Assembly (NCBI GenBank): GCA_964626755.1
Contig: CAZVGO010000013.1
Coordinates: forward strand, 1-64,000
DNA length: 64,000 nucleotides
Direction: 5' to 3'
Origin: JACDAV01 sp964626755
GTDB taxonomy: Bacteria > Chloroflexota > Limnocylindria > Limnocylindrales > CSP1-4
The translations under genes and the position numbers were made by a program. Of the stretch, positions 53,333 through 61,844 are shown piece by piece. The notes under the pieces were generated by a model. The model searched no databases. It was not told where the DNA came from and worked only from the letters and a program-made list of their open reading frames with translations. Numbering within the stretch: position 1 is the first letter of the stretch; every line of letters begins with the position of its first letter.

Positions 53333-54619
53333 CTAGCCGTGCTTGTGGGACCCGCCGGCGCGGGCGAGCTCGCGGGCGAGGTCCGCGGTCCCGATGACCC
53401 GCTGGGTGCCCGCCTCGAGGTCCCGGAGCTGGACCTGGCCGTCGGCCAGCTCGTCGCCGAGGATGACTGCGAAGTGGGCCCCTTCCCTGGCCGCGGCCTC
53501 GAGCTGGCGCCCGAGCTTTCGCTGGGCGAGGTCCGCCCGGGCCGCGAGACCGGCGGCGCGAAGCTCGGTGGCGATCCGGAGCCGGTCCGCGGTCGCGGCC
53601 GGGTCCGCCCCGACGACCACGGCGAGCGGCGTCGGTTGAGCCGGAGGCGGCGACCCCGCCGCGTCGAGGGCGAGGACGACCCGGTCGAGCCCGAGCCCGA
53701 ACCCGATCCCGGGCGTCGGCCGGCCACCGAGCAGCTCGACGAGACCGTCGTACCGGCCGCCGCCACCGATCGCCGACTGCTGACCGCCGGCGCCGGCCGG
53801 GTAGACTTCGAACGCCGTCCGCGTGTAGTAATCGAGCCCGCGGACGAGCCGCGGCTGGAGCCGGTACGCGACGCCGAGCGCGTCGAGGTGCGCCCGAACC
53901 GCCGCGAAGTGCTCCCCGCACGCCGGGCACAGGTGGTCCGTGATGAGCGGCGCCCCCTCGTTGAGCTCCGCCATCACCGGCTCCTTCGAGTCGAGCAGGC
54001 GAAGCGGGTTGCGCTCGAGACGGGCGCGCTCGATCGGAGGCAGGCGATCGGCGTGGGCCTGGTAGTGCGCGCGGAGCTTCTCGACATACGCCGGCCGGCA
54101 CGCGCCGTCGCCGATCGAGTTGAGCTGGATCTCGATCGCTTCGAGCCCGGCCTCGCGGTAGAAGCGATCCGCCAGCTCGATGATCTCGGCGTCGATCGCC
54201 GGGCCGGGATCCCCGATCGCCTCGATGTCGAACTGCCAGAACTGCCGGTACCGGCCGGCCTGCGGGCGGTCGTACCGGAACATCGGCCCGGTGAGCGTGA
54301 GCTTTACGGGCTGGGGCAGTGTCTGCATCCCGTGCTGGACGTAGGCGCGGACGATCCCCGCGGTCGGCTCCGGGCGGAGCGCCCACGTCTCGCCGTCCTC
54401 GGTCCGGGGCGCGATCCGGAAGAGCTCCTTCTCGACGACGTCGGTCGTCTCCCCCACCCCGCGCTCGAAGACCGCGGCCTGCTCGAACAGCGGCGTCTCG
54501 ATCGGGTGGTAGCCGTAGCGCGCGGCGAGGTCCGCGCCGATCCGCTCGAGCCGGATGAACGCGGCTCGTTCGGCCGGCAGCAGGTCGCGGGTGCCACGCG
54601 GCGCGCGCAGGTCAGGCAT
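53333..54619 (-). CDS. hisS: Histidyl-tRNA synthetase
   Basis: A class II enzyme of 428 residues. The N-terminal RGTRDLLP, motif 2 (MFRYDRPQAGRYRQFWQFDIEA), and the histidine-specific LVRGLDYYTRTAFE are all clear, followed by the C-terminal anticodon-binding domain (PLAVVVGADPAA). ATG at 54619 lies eight bases from a TAGACT hexamer and 43 bases from the plus-strand glycosyltransferase start. Confidence 0.95.
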   Translation of the reverse strand: MPDLRAPRGTRDLLPAERAAFIRLERIGADLAARYGYHPIETPLFEQAAVFERGVGETTDVVEKELFRIAPRTEDGETWALRPEPTAGIVRAYVQHGMQTLPQPVKLTLTGPMFRYDRPQAGRYRQFWQFDIEAIGDPGPAIDAEIIELADRFYREAGLEAIEIQLNSIGDGACRPAYVEKLRAHYQAHADRLPPIERARLERNPLRLLDSKEPVMAELNEGAPLITDHLCPACGEHFAAVRAHLDALGVAYRLQPRLVRGLDYYTRTAFEVYPAGAGGQQSAIGGGGRYDGLVELLGGRPTPGIGFGLGLDRVVLALDAAGSPPPAQPTPLAVVVGADPAATADRLRIATELRAAGLAARADLAQRKLGRQLEAAAREGAHFAVILGDELADGQVQLRDLEAGTQRVIGTADLARELARAGGSHKHG

Positions 54620-54627
54620 CGGGCCAG

Positions 54628-54633
54628 AGTCTA
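54628..54633 (-). promoter_or_regulatory. -10 hexamer TAGACT, leaderless start of hisS
   Basis: TAGACT ends eight bases before ATG at 54619 with no ribosome site. It lies 17 bases from a GATACT box facing the other way. Confidence 0.55.
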
Positions 54634-54650
54634 GCGGTGGCGAGGCGGGC

Positions 54651-54656
54651 GATACT
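54651..54656 (+). promoter_or_regulatory. -10 hexamer GATACT, leaderless start of the glycosyltransferase gene
   Basis: GATACT lies six bases before GTG at 54663. The hisS and glycosyltransferase promoters are therefore back to back within about 43 bases. Confidence 0.5.
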
Positions 54657-54662
54657 GACCGC

Positions 54663-56399
54663 GTGAGGATCGTGCGAGGCTTGGTGCGTCGCCTGCGGGC
54701 CGTGCGTCGGGCCCTGACCGACCTGCTGCCAGGCGGTCCCGGCCGCGCATCCAGCCGGGCCGAGCGGGACCTGACGGCTCGCCTCCTGGGCCAGCTTCCT
54801 GACGGCGCGCCGACGACCGGGCCCCAGGTCGCGATCGTGATCCTGAACCGCGACGGCGTGGGCCACCTCCGCCGGCTGCTGCCGGCCCTCGAGTCGACCG
54901 CCTATCCCTCGTTCGAGATCCTCCTCGTCGACAACGCGTCGAGCGATGGCTCGGTCGCGTATGCCCGCGGCTTTCGATCACGCCACCTGCTCCGGGTCGT
55001 CGAGAACGCAGAGAACCTGAGCTTCTCGGTGGCGAACAACGCGGCCCTTCAACACACCGACGCCGAGCTACTGCTCTTCCTGAACAACGACGTCCGGCCG
55101 ATGGAGCCTCACTGGTTGGGCTGGATGGTCGAGTCCGTCATGACCGCCGGCACGAGCGCCTGCGGCGCACGGATGGTGCTGCCGCGCCGGCGCATCCCGC
55201 GATCCGAACGGACCGGCATGCAGGGCGATCTCGAGCTTCTCCACACGGGGATGCAGTTTGTGTCGATCGACGGCATGCCTCGCCCGCGCACCGTAGGCGG
55301 TCCGGATGCGTCCCGGCCCGGGCTGGTCGCGGTCCACGAGCAGCCGGCCGCGTCGGCCGCGTGCCTGCTCGTCCGACGCGAACCGTTCGTGGCGGTGGGC
55401 GGATTCGATCCCGCCTATGTGTACGGGTATGAGGACGTCGATCTGTGCCTCCGGCTTCGCGCAGAGGGCGGCAGGATCCTCGTCGACGGACGCGCGGTCC
55501 TCTGGCACGACGAAGGGTCGACCCGCCGGCACGCCGTCTCGACGGCGGCCCGGGTGCAGCAACGGGAGAACCGCCTGATGTTCTACGAGCGATGGGGGCC
55601 CGCCCTGTTCCGGGACGTCCTCCGTGACCGGCTCGACGGCCGGCGCCTCCTCTCGATCGAGCCGCTCTCCTGCGGGATCGCCGTGGTTGGGGCGTCGCCC
55701 GAAGCGGTGACTCTCCGCGACGCGCTTGCCCAGAAGGGCTGGGTGGTGGAGGTGCTCGTCGCGGGTGGACCCGGGTGGCCGGGCACCGCCGAGGTCGTCG
55801 TGACGACCGAGCCGAGCGTCGACGTCCGCGAGCTGCCCCGGCACGTCCTGAAGATCGCCTGGATCGCCGGGCCGGCCGAACCGTGGCTTGCCGCGCCGTG
55901 GATCGACGACTTCGACTTGCTCCTCGTGGGCGACAAGGGATCCCTCGCCCCGATCCGCCGCACCACGTCGCACGTTCCCCGCCCCGTGCCGCCGGCCGGG
56001 GTCCCGGATGCGATCGTGGCCGAGCTCCGGTCCTGGGTCGAGACGCGCCGCGCCGGGATCATCATCGATGCCCATGAGTCCGAGCCTGTCGCGCGGGGTA
56101 TCCAGCGGGAGCTCGAGCGGCGCGGGCTCCCCACGACCGTCTATCCCCGCCCGCTCCGTACTGCGGCGGTGTCGACGCGGGACGACCTGGTGGTCCACCT
56201 CTCGGACGGCGACCCGTTGCGCCGCCGGCCGGGACAGGCGTCGGTCCTCTGGGTCCGCGATCAGATGCAGCGGTTCACGGACGAGCTGGTCGCGGCGTAC
56301 GATTTCGTCATCGTGGCCTCCGACCACGACTCGGATGCGGATCGCGTCGACGAGATCCTGCGCCGGGTCGATGACCTGCAGCCGGCGGGAGCAGCATGA
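54663..56399 (+). CDS. Two-domain family 2 glycosyltransferase
   Basis: A 578-residue protein. Residues about 55-310 form a GT-A (family 2) glycosyltransferase: VAIVILNRDG, the metal-binding D-x-D-type region NNDVRPMEPHW, and the EDVDLCLRLRAEGG motif. The C-terminal half (about 330-578) resembles CgeB-like domains (KIAWIAGPAEPWLA), with GIAVVGASPEA start and no membrane segment. It likely modifies a surface polysaccharide or protein. GTG at 54663 is supported by the -10 six bases upstream. Earlier in-frame bases only contain hisS antisense sequence. Confidence 0.82.
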   Translation: MRIVRGLVRRLRAVRRALTDLLPGGPGRASSRAERDLTARLLGQLPDGAPTTGPQVAIVILNRDGVGHLRRLLPALESTAYPSFEILLVDNASSDGSVAYARGFRSRHLLRVVENAENLSFSVANNAALQHTDAELLLFLNNDVRPMEPHWLGWMVESVMTAGTSACGARMVLPRRRIPRSERTGMQGDLELLHTGMQFVSIDGMPRPRTVGGPDASRPGLVAVHEQPAASAACLLVRREPFVAVGGFDPAYVYGYEDVDLCLRLRAEGGRILVDGRAVLWHDEGSTRRHAVSTAARVQQRENRLMFYERWGPALFRDVLRDRLDGRRLLSIEPLSCGIAVVGASPEAVTLRDALAQKGWVVEVLVAGGPGWPGTAEVVVTTEPSVDVRELPRHVLKIAWIAGPAEPWLAAPWIDDFDLLLVGDKGSLAPIRRTTSHVPRPVPPAGVPDAIVAELRSWVETRRAGIIIDAHESEPVARGIQRELERRGLPTTVYPRPLRTAAVSTRDDLVVHLSDGDPLRRRPGQASVLWVRDQMQRFTDELVAAYDFVIVASDHDSDADRVDEILRRVDDLQPAGAA

Positions 56400-56683
56400 A
56401 CGAACGCACGACGCTCGAGGACCTCGACGTAGGCCAGCAGCCGCCCCTGCTCGACTGGGTCCCCGTGTCCGAGCCCGGCCGCGCCGCGCGGCTCGACTAC
56501 CCGATCGAGGGTGGCGTCCCCCACCCCCACTGGATCCGGGAGTCGGCCGAGCACCGCCTCGCGGCGCACCCGGTCGTGGTCAGGGAATCCGCTGTGATCG
56601 TGCGGTTGCTCGTGGCGCTCGCGATCGCCGCCTTCCTGCTCGGGATGACGGTCTTCTACCCGGTCTCCCCGCTGGGCCACTAG
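56396..56683 (+). CDS. 95-residue single-pass membrane protein
   Basis: A small protein with an N-terminal soluble part (1-65) and one membrane segment (about 68-88). Its ATG overlaps the glycosyltransferase stop by four bases (ATGA), so it is probably translated with it. No function is recognised. Confidence 0.6.
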   Translation: MNERTTLEDLDVGQQPPLLDWVPVSEPGRAARLDYPIEGGVPHPHWIRESAEHRLAAHPVVVRESAVIVRLLVALAIAAFLLGMTVFYPVSPLGH

Positions 56684-56704
56684 CGCCTGCGACTCGACCC
56701 GACC

Positions 56705-56825
56705 GGCGGGTCAACTGACGTCGCCACTGACGCCTCCGCCGCGTGGCGGGTCAAGCATCGGAGGAGCAGCCAGTTTGGGCGTTCCCCGGACCGCAGCAGT
56801 GCGTTCCTCTGACAGGTGACCCGCC
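56705..56825. repeat. Three copies of GGCGGGTCA in the gap before rel
   Basis: GGCGGGTCAA occurs in direct orientation at 56705-56714 and 56745-56754, and its complement TGACCCGCC at 56817-56825. The outer copies could pair in a transcript. The 179-base gap has no plausible gene. Confidence 0.45.
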
Positions 56826-56862
56826 ATGCGGGTGGGAGCTGGGCGCGCGGCCCGAACTCGCG

Positions 56863-59103
56863 CTAGCCCAGGTCGCGCTGGACTGAGATGACGTCCTTGA
56901 GCTGCTCGATGCGGCTCATGACCCGCGCCAGTTGGGCGACCGACGAGACCTGGAGCGTGGCCGCGACGACCGCCGTGTGGTCGGGGTTCACGCTGACCGA
57001 AGCCGCGACGATGTTGACCTTGTTCTCGGCCATGACCTGGGTGATCTCGTTGAGCAGGCCCGTCCGGTCGTACGCCTCGACCCGGATCGCAATCGGATAG
57101 GTCTGCTCCGGCTCGGCCTCCCACTCGACGTCGATCAGCCGCGACACCTCGCGCTCGTTGAGCACGGTCGAGCAGCTCCGGAGATGGACCGTGACGCCCT
57201 TGCCCCGGGTGATGAACCCGACGATCGGGTCGCCCGGGATCGGGTGGCAGCACTTCGTGAACCGGACGAGGAGGTCGCCGACGCCCTTGACCCGGACGCC
57301 GCCGGCCCGCGCGATCCTGGTCTGCGGAGCGACCGTCGGCAGGGCGATCTGTCCGTCGTCGACGACGCCGAGGCGCATCACGACCTGCTGGGCGGAGATC
57401 GCGCCGTAGCCGACGGCCGCGAAGAAGTCGTCGACCGAGTCGAAGTTGTACTGCTTCGCGACCTCCGCGATCCGCTCAGGTCCGACGACCGCCATCGACG
57501 TCCGGGCAAGCCGCCGCAACTCCCGCTCGAGCGACTCGCGGCCGTGGACGACGTTCTCGTCGCGGTCCTTGCGCTTGAACCACTGGCGGATCTTTTCCCG
57601 GGCGTGCGAGGTCCGGACGGTGTTCATCCAGTCGCGCGACGGGCCGTGCTCGCCCTTCGTCGTGACGATCTCGACGATGTCGCCGTTCTTCAGGCGGTAG
57701 TCGAGCGGGACGAGCCGGTTGTTGATCTTCGCCCCGATCGTCCGGTGGCCGACGTCGGTGTGGATCCGGTACGCGAAGTCGAGCGGCGTCGCGCCGGCCG
57801 GCAGGTCCTTGATATCGCCCTTCGGGGTGAACACGAAGACCTGGTCCTGGAAGATGTCGAGCTTGATTCCCTCGACGAATTCGGTCGCATCGGACACGTC
57901 GCGCTGCCAGTCCATGAGCTGGCGGAGCCAGGCGAGCTTCGCGTCGTACGCGCGGTCGCTCTTCGAGCCCTCCTTGTACCGCCAGTGGGCGGCGATCCCG
58001 ACCTCCGACACCTGGTGCATCTGGTGGGTCCGGATCTGGATCTCGAGAGGCTTGCCGTCGAGCGCGATGACCGCGGTATGGAGTGACTGGTAGAGGTTGT
58101 TCTTCGGGACCGCGATGTAGTCGTCGAACTGGCCCGGGATCGGGCGCCACAGGGCATGGACGATGCCGAGCGCCGCGTAGGAGTCGCGAACCTCGTCGAC
58201 GAGGATCCGGATCGCGTACACGTCGTAGATCTCGCCGAACTCCGCGCTCTTGCGCTGCATCTTCCTGAAGATGCTGAAGATGTGCTTCGGGCGACCCTCG
58301 AGGTCGGCCTCGATGCCGGCCTCGCGGAGCCGGGGCTCGAGATCGGCGATCGCCCGCTCGATGTAGCCTTCGCGGCCCTTGCGGCGCGTGTCGAGGAGCT
58401 TCGCCAGCTCGTGGAAGCGCTCCGGCTCGAGGACCTTGAAGGCGAGGTCCTCGAGCTCCCACTTCACCTGCCAGATCCCGAGCCGCTCCGCGAGTGGCGC
58501 GTAGATCTCCATCGTCTGGCGGGCGATCCGGAGCTGCTTGTCGGCCGGCAGCGCGGCCAGGGTCCGCATGTTGTGGAGCCGGTCGGCGAGCTTGATGAGG
58601 ACGACCCGGATGTCGTCCGCCATCGCGAGGAACATCTTCCGGATGTTCTCGGCCTGCTGCTGCTCGTGGGTGTGGGTGCTGAACCGGGAGAGCTTCGTCA
58701 CCCCGTCGACGAGATGGGCGACCTCGGCCCCGAACCGCTCCTCGACGTCGACGAGGCTGTACTCGGTGTCCTCCGGGACGTCGTGGAGGAGGGCGGCCTG
58801 GACGGCGACCGGGTCGATTCCCAGCTCGGCGAGGATCTGGGCGGACGCGATCGGGTGGGTGACGTACGGCTCGCCCGAGGCGCGGAGCTGGCCGGCATGC
58901 GCGTCGGCGGCCATGTCCAGGGCCCCCCCGACCGGGCCGAGGTCGGCCTGGGGGTAGTGCTTGGCGATCGTCGCGAGGAGCTGGTCCCGGAGCGCCCCGA
59001 TCTCGTCTTCGGGCTTGCTCGCCTGGCGCGGCGGTACCGCGGCCCGGCGGGGTCCCCGTCGGCCCGGCGTCCGTTCCTCGGTTTTCGTGCGCGGCGTCGC
59101 CAT
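56863..59103 (-). CDS. rel: Bifunctional (p)ppGpp synthetase/hydrolase, RelA/SpoT family
   Basis: A 746-residue enzyme controlling the stringent response. The N-terminal HD hydrolase domain has intact LLHDVPEDT (about 91-99) and RLADRLHNMRTL; the synthetase domain has YDVYAIRILVD, RPIPGQFDDYIA and NNLYQSLHTAV. TGS (about 430-490), helical and ACT domains (last 80 residues) follow. Both activities should be present. ATG at 59103 is nine bases beyond a TAGACT hexamer. It is isolated in orientation with murE upstream on the same strand. Confidence 0.94.
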   Translation of the reverse strand: MATPRTKTEERTPGRRGPRRAAVPPRQASKPEDEIGALRDQLLATIAKHYPQADLGPVGGALDMAADAHAGQLRASGEPYVTHPIASAQILAELGIDPVAVQAALLHDVPEDTEYSLVDVEERFGAEVAHLVDGVTKLSRFSTHTHEQQQAENIRKMFLAMADDIRVVLIKLADRLHNMRTLAALPADKQLRIARQTMEIYAPLAERLGIWQVKWELEDLAFKVLEPERFHELAKLLDTRRKGREGYIERAIADLEPRLREAGIEADLEGRPKHIFSIFRKMQRKSAEFGEIYDVYAIRILVDEVRDSYAALGIVHALWRPIPGQFDDYIAVPKNNLYQSLHTAVIALDGKPLEIQIRTHQMHQVSEVGIAAHWRYKEGSKSDRAYDAKLAWLRQLMDWQRDVSDATEFVEGIKLDIFQDQVFVFTPKGDIKDLPAGATPLDFAYRIHTDVGHRTIGAKINNRLVPLDYRLKNGDIVEIVTTKGEHGPSRDWMNTVRTSHAREKIRQWFKRKDRDENVVHGRESLERELRRLARTSMAVVGPERIAEVAKQYNFDSVDDFFAAVGYGAISAQQVVMRLGVVDDGQIALPTVAPQTRIARAGGVRVKGVGDLLVRFTKCCHPIPGDPIVGFITRGKGVTVHLRSCSTVLNEREVSRLIDVEWEAEPEQTYPIAIRVEAYDRTGLLNEITQVMAENKVNIVAASVSVNPDHTAVVAATLQVSSVAQLARVMSRIEQLKDVISVQRDLG

Positions 59104-59112
59104 GGCCGGGAA

Positions 59113-59118
59113 AGTCTA
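59113..59118 (-). promoter_or_regulatory. -10 hexamer TAGACT ahead of rel
   Basis: TAGACT ends nine bases before ATG at 59103, only a few bases inside the end of murE. No ribosome site is present. Confidence 0.55.
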
Positions 59119-60774
59119 GCAGCGGCCGATCGGGCGGCCCGACGCTCCCTGGTCGTAGCCGAGCGCGGCGAGGGCGGCGAGGGCCGCCTCGCGCTCGTTC
59201 CAGGGCAGCGGGCCCGTCGCGTACAGGATCGCGCTCTCGTGGCCCTTCCCGGCGAGCAGCACGACGTCTCCGGGGCGGGCCCGCTCGAACGCGGCCTCGA
59301 TCGCGGCGGCCCGGTCCGGGATCAGCAGCAGGTCGTGGCCGCGGCGCTTGCCCGCGGCCTCCGCGCCGGCGGCGATCTCGTCGAGGATCGCCTCGCGGTC
59401 CTCGCCCCGCGGGTCCTCGTCGGTGACGACGACGAGCCGGCAGCGCCGACCCGCGATCCGGCCCATCATCGGCCGCTTCGCGACATCCCGCTCCCCCGCC
59501 GACCCGAACACCGCGATCAGCTCCCCGCCGCGAGCGGCCGCCACCGGCGCCAGCAGCTCGAGCACGCCATCCAGCGACGCCGGGCTGTGGGCATAGTCGA
59601 CGACCACGCCGAACGGCTGGCCCGCCTCGATCCGCTCCATCCGGCCCGGCACCGCGTCGACCGACTCGAGGCCGCTGCGGACGGCCGCCGGATCGAGGCC
59701 CCAGGCCGCCCCGAGGGCGACGACGGCGAGCGCATTGTGGACATTGAACCGGCCGGCCAGCCGGAGCTCGAGGCGCGACTCGCCGGACGGGGCGACGACA
59801 TCGATCCGCAGGCGGCGTGCGTCCTCTTCGACGCGCACAGCGCGTACGTCGGCCGCCGGATCCGTGCCGTACGTGATGACCTGCGCCCCGGCTTCCTGGC
59901 CGACACCGGCGAACAGGCCGGCCGACGGGTCGTCGGCGTTGACGACCGCGATCTTCGGTCGGCCCTTGGCCGGGTTGGCCGGTCCCAGGGCCAGGCGCTC
60001 GAACAGCGACAGCTTCGCGTCCCGGTACGCCTCCCAGGTCCCGTGGAACTCGAGGTGCTCGTGGGTCAGGTTCGTGAGGATCGCGGCGTCGTACGCGATC
60101 CCGCCGACCCGCTCGAGGGCGAGGCCGTGCGAGGTCGTCTCGACGACGGCCGCGGCATCCCCGGCGGCGACCATCGCCCGGAGCGCGGCCTGGAGTCGCG
60201 GCGCCTCGGGGGTCGTGGCGTGCTCGTCGTTCGACTCGCGCGTCGAGCCGATCTTCGTGTCGACCGTGCCCATCAGGCCGGTCGCCAGCCCGGTGGCCTC
60301 GAGCGCGGCCACCGCGAGGAACGAGGTCGTGGTCTTGCCGTCGGTCCCGGTGATCCCCACGACCGCCAGCTCGCGGCTCGGGTCGCCGTACCACCACGAA
60401 GCCGCGGTCGCGAGGGCCGGCTGGGTCCGCTCGACGACGAGCTGCGGCAGCCCGACGCCCTCGACCGGCCGCTCGACGAGCGCCGCCGACGCGCCGGCCT
60501 CCGCGGCGGCGGCGACGAAGTCGTGGCCGTCGACGTGGGCGCCGCGGACGGCGACGAAGAGCGCGCCGGGGCGGACCGCGCGCGAGTCCGACGCGACGCC
60601 GCGGACCATGACCCGCCCGACGCCCGCCGGCCCGATCGCCCGGCCGCCCTCGCGTGCCCCGCGCAGGCGGCCCTCCGCCTCGAGCCGCTCGACGAGGCCG
60701 CGCAGCGGTGCCGGATCGGCCGGCTCGGCGGCGGCGAGGAGTCTCTCGATGTCGCCGCGCACGCGGCCGGTCAC
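59116..60774 (-). CDS. murE: UDP-N-acetylmuramoyl-peptide ligase MurE
   Basis: MurE adds the third residue of the peptidoglycan stem peptide. Mur ligase signatures are present: GITGTDGKTTT (140-150), VVETTSHGL, the TNLTHEHLEFHGT region with carbamylated-lysine site nearby, and the residue-3 selection loop. In that loop the typical DNPR reads as DEDPRGE (453-458), keeping the arginine. The amino acid added (meso-DAP, Lys or Orn) cannot be settled by eye. An extended N-terminus of about 50 residues is present. GTG at 60774 overlaps the FemX-like stop by four bases, linking it to the cluster upstream. Confidence 0.92.
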   Translation of the reverse strand: MTGRVRGDIERLLAAAEPADPAPLRGLVERLEAEGRLRGAREGGRAIGPAGVGRVMVRGVASDSRAVRPGALFVAVRGAHVDGHDFVAAAAEAGASAALVERPVEGVGLPQLVVERTQPALATAASWWYGDPSRELAVVGITGTDGKTTTSFLAVAALEATGLATGLMGTVDTKIGSTRESNDEHATTPEAPRLQAALRAMVAAGDAAAVVETTSHGLALERVGGIAYDAAILTNLTHEHLEFHGTWEAYRDAKLSLFERLALGPANPAKGRPKIAVVNADDPSAGLFAGVGQEAGAQVITYGTDPAADVRAVRVEEDARRLRIDVVAPSGESRLELRLAGRFNVHNALAVVALGAAWGLDPAAVRSGLESVDAVPGRMERIEAGQPFGVVVDYAHSPASLDGVLELLAPVAAARGGELIAVFGSAGERDVAKRPMMGRIAGRRCRLVVVTDEDPRGEDREAILDEIAAGAEAAGKRRGHDLLLIPDRAAAIEAAFERARPGDVVLLAGKGHESAILYATGPLPWNEREAALAALAALGYDQGASGRPIGRC

Positions 60775-61844
60775 GCCTCGCCCCGCCGGCGCTCGCGCAG
60801 GTCGCGGATCGTGTACCAGAGCCGGTCGATGACGAGGTCGAACGTGCCGGGGTGGCGGACCGGGGCCCCGCCGAACCGGCGCTTGAAGGCGCTGAACCCG
60901 GACCAGCTGTCCGGTGCCTCGTCGTCGGACTCGGCGACGCCCCAGAGGTCGAGAGTCCGGGCGCCGTCGGCGGCGAGCGCTTCCATCGTTGCGCCCATCG
61001 TCGCGTAGCCGGCATTCGCGTTCTTCAGCGCCGGCTCGCGCGACGAGGCGCCGTACAGGTAGAACGCGCGATCGGCAACCCGCAGGGTGACCATCCCGCC
61101 GATCGCCCGGCCGTCTTTCCGGGCGAGGCACAGGTACCACCCGTCCCTGGGGGCGAGTGATTCCGCGAGCGCCGAGAGGAAGTCCAACCCGTGGCTCCGA
61201 AACTGCTTCCTCTCGGCCGTGTCCTCGAGGAGCTCGTGGAACGTCGCGATCGCGTCCGGGTCGTTGTGGCGCTGGACGTCGGTGACGACGCCCTCCTTGG
61301 CCGCCCGCCGGAACAGGTTCCGGGCGTCCTTGTCCCAGCTCTTGTGAATCTCTTCCGGGCCGCCGGCGAGGTCGACGATCCGGGTGGTCCGGGCCTGGAG
61401 GTCGTGGCGCGCCGGTCGCAGGCCGCGGGCGAGCAGCGATTCGCGGACGGTGTCGGCGTCGCCGCCGTCGCCCCGCGGATCGAGCTTGACGACAATCCCG
61501 CGCTCGCGACGGCCGAGCGCCCGGAGGCCGCCGACGAGCAGCCGGAGGACGAGGTCGGCGTCCGGCGCGTCTCGCTCCCACAGCGGGCCGTGGGGCACGT
61601 ACACGACGGATCGCCCGAGCTGGGTCGGCCGGACCAGTGCCTGGGCGACGCCGCGAACCGCGCCGCCCGGGCCCCGGACGAGGATCCGGGCCGGCGGCTC
61701 GCCGGCCACGGCCATCACGTCGCCCCATGCCCAGGCCTGGAGGACATCCCCTTCCGGCCGTCGGGCCACGAACTCGTCCCACGCTGCGCGTGACTCCGGC
61801 GCGGCCAGGGCGACGCGCATCCCGGACGTGGCGGCGCGCGTCAT
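60771..61844 (-). CDS. FemX-like peptidoglycan peptidyltransferase
   Basis: A 357-residue FemABX-family protein, transferring amino acids from tRNA to the lipid II stem peptide. The GNAT-like double fold is seen with GDVLQAWAWGDVMAV, a VYVPHGPLW strand, and the later SWDKDARNLFRRAAKEG helix; the C-terminal part includes YLYGASSREP and DLWGVAES. The amino acid bridge cannot be read off. ATG at 61844 overlaps the preceding stop by four bases. It lies between the GNAT gene and murE. Confidence 0.86.
   Translation of the reverse strand: MTRAATSGMRVALAAPESRAAWDEFVARRPEGDVLQAWAWGDVMAVAGEPPARILVRGPGGAVRGVAQALVRPTQLGRSVVYVPHGPLWERDAPDADLVLRLLVGGLRALGRRERGIVVKLDPRGDGGDADTVRESLLARGLRPARHDLQARTTRIVDLAGGPEEIHKSWDKDARNLFRRAAKEGVVTDVQRHNDPDAIATFHELLEDTAERKQFRSHGLDFLSALAESLAPRDGWYLCLARKDGRAIGGMVTLRVADRAFYLYGASSREPALKNANAGYATMGATMEALAADGARTLDLWGVAESDDEAPDSWSGFSAFKRRFGGAPVRHPGTFDLVIDRLWYTIRDLRERRRGEA

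Noticed and set aside
58156..61008. Plus-strand open frame of about 950 codons
   Set aside because: Antisense to rel and murE with no recognisable motif.
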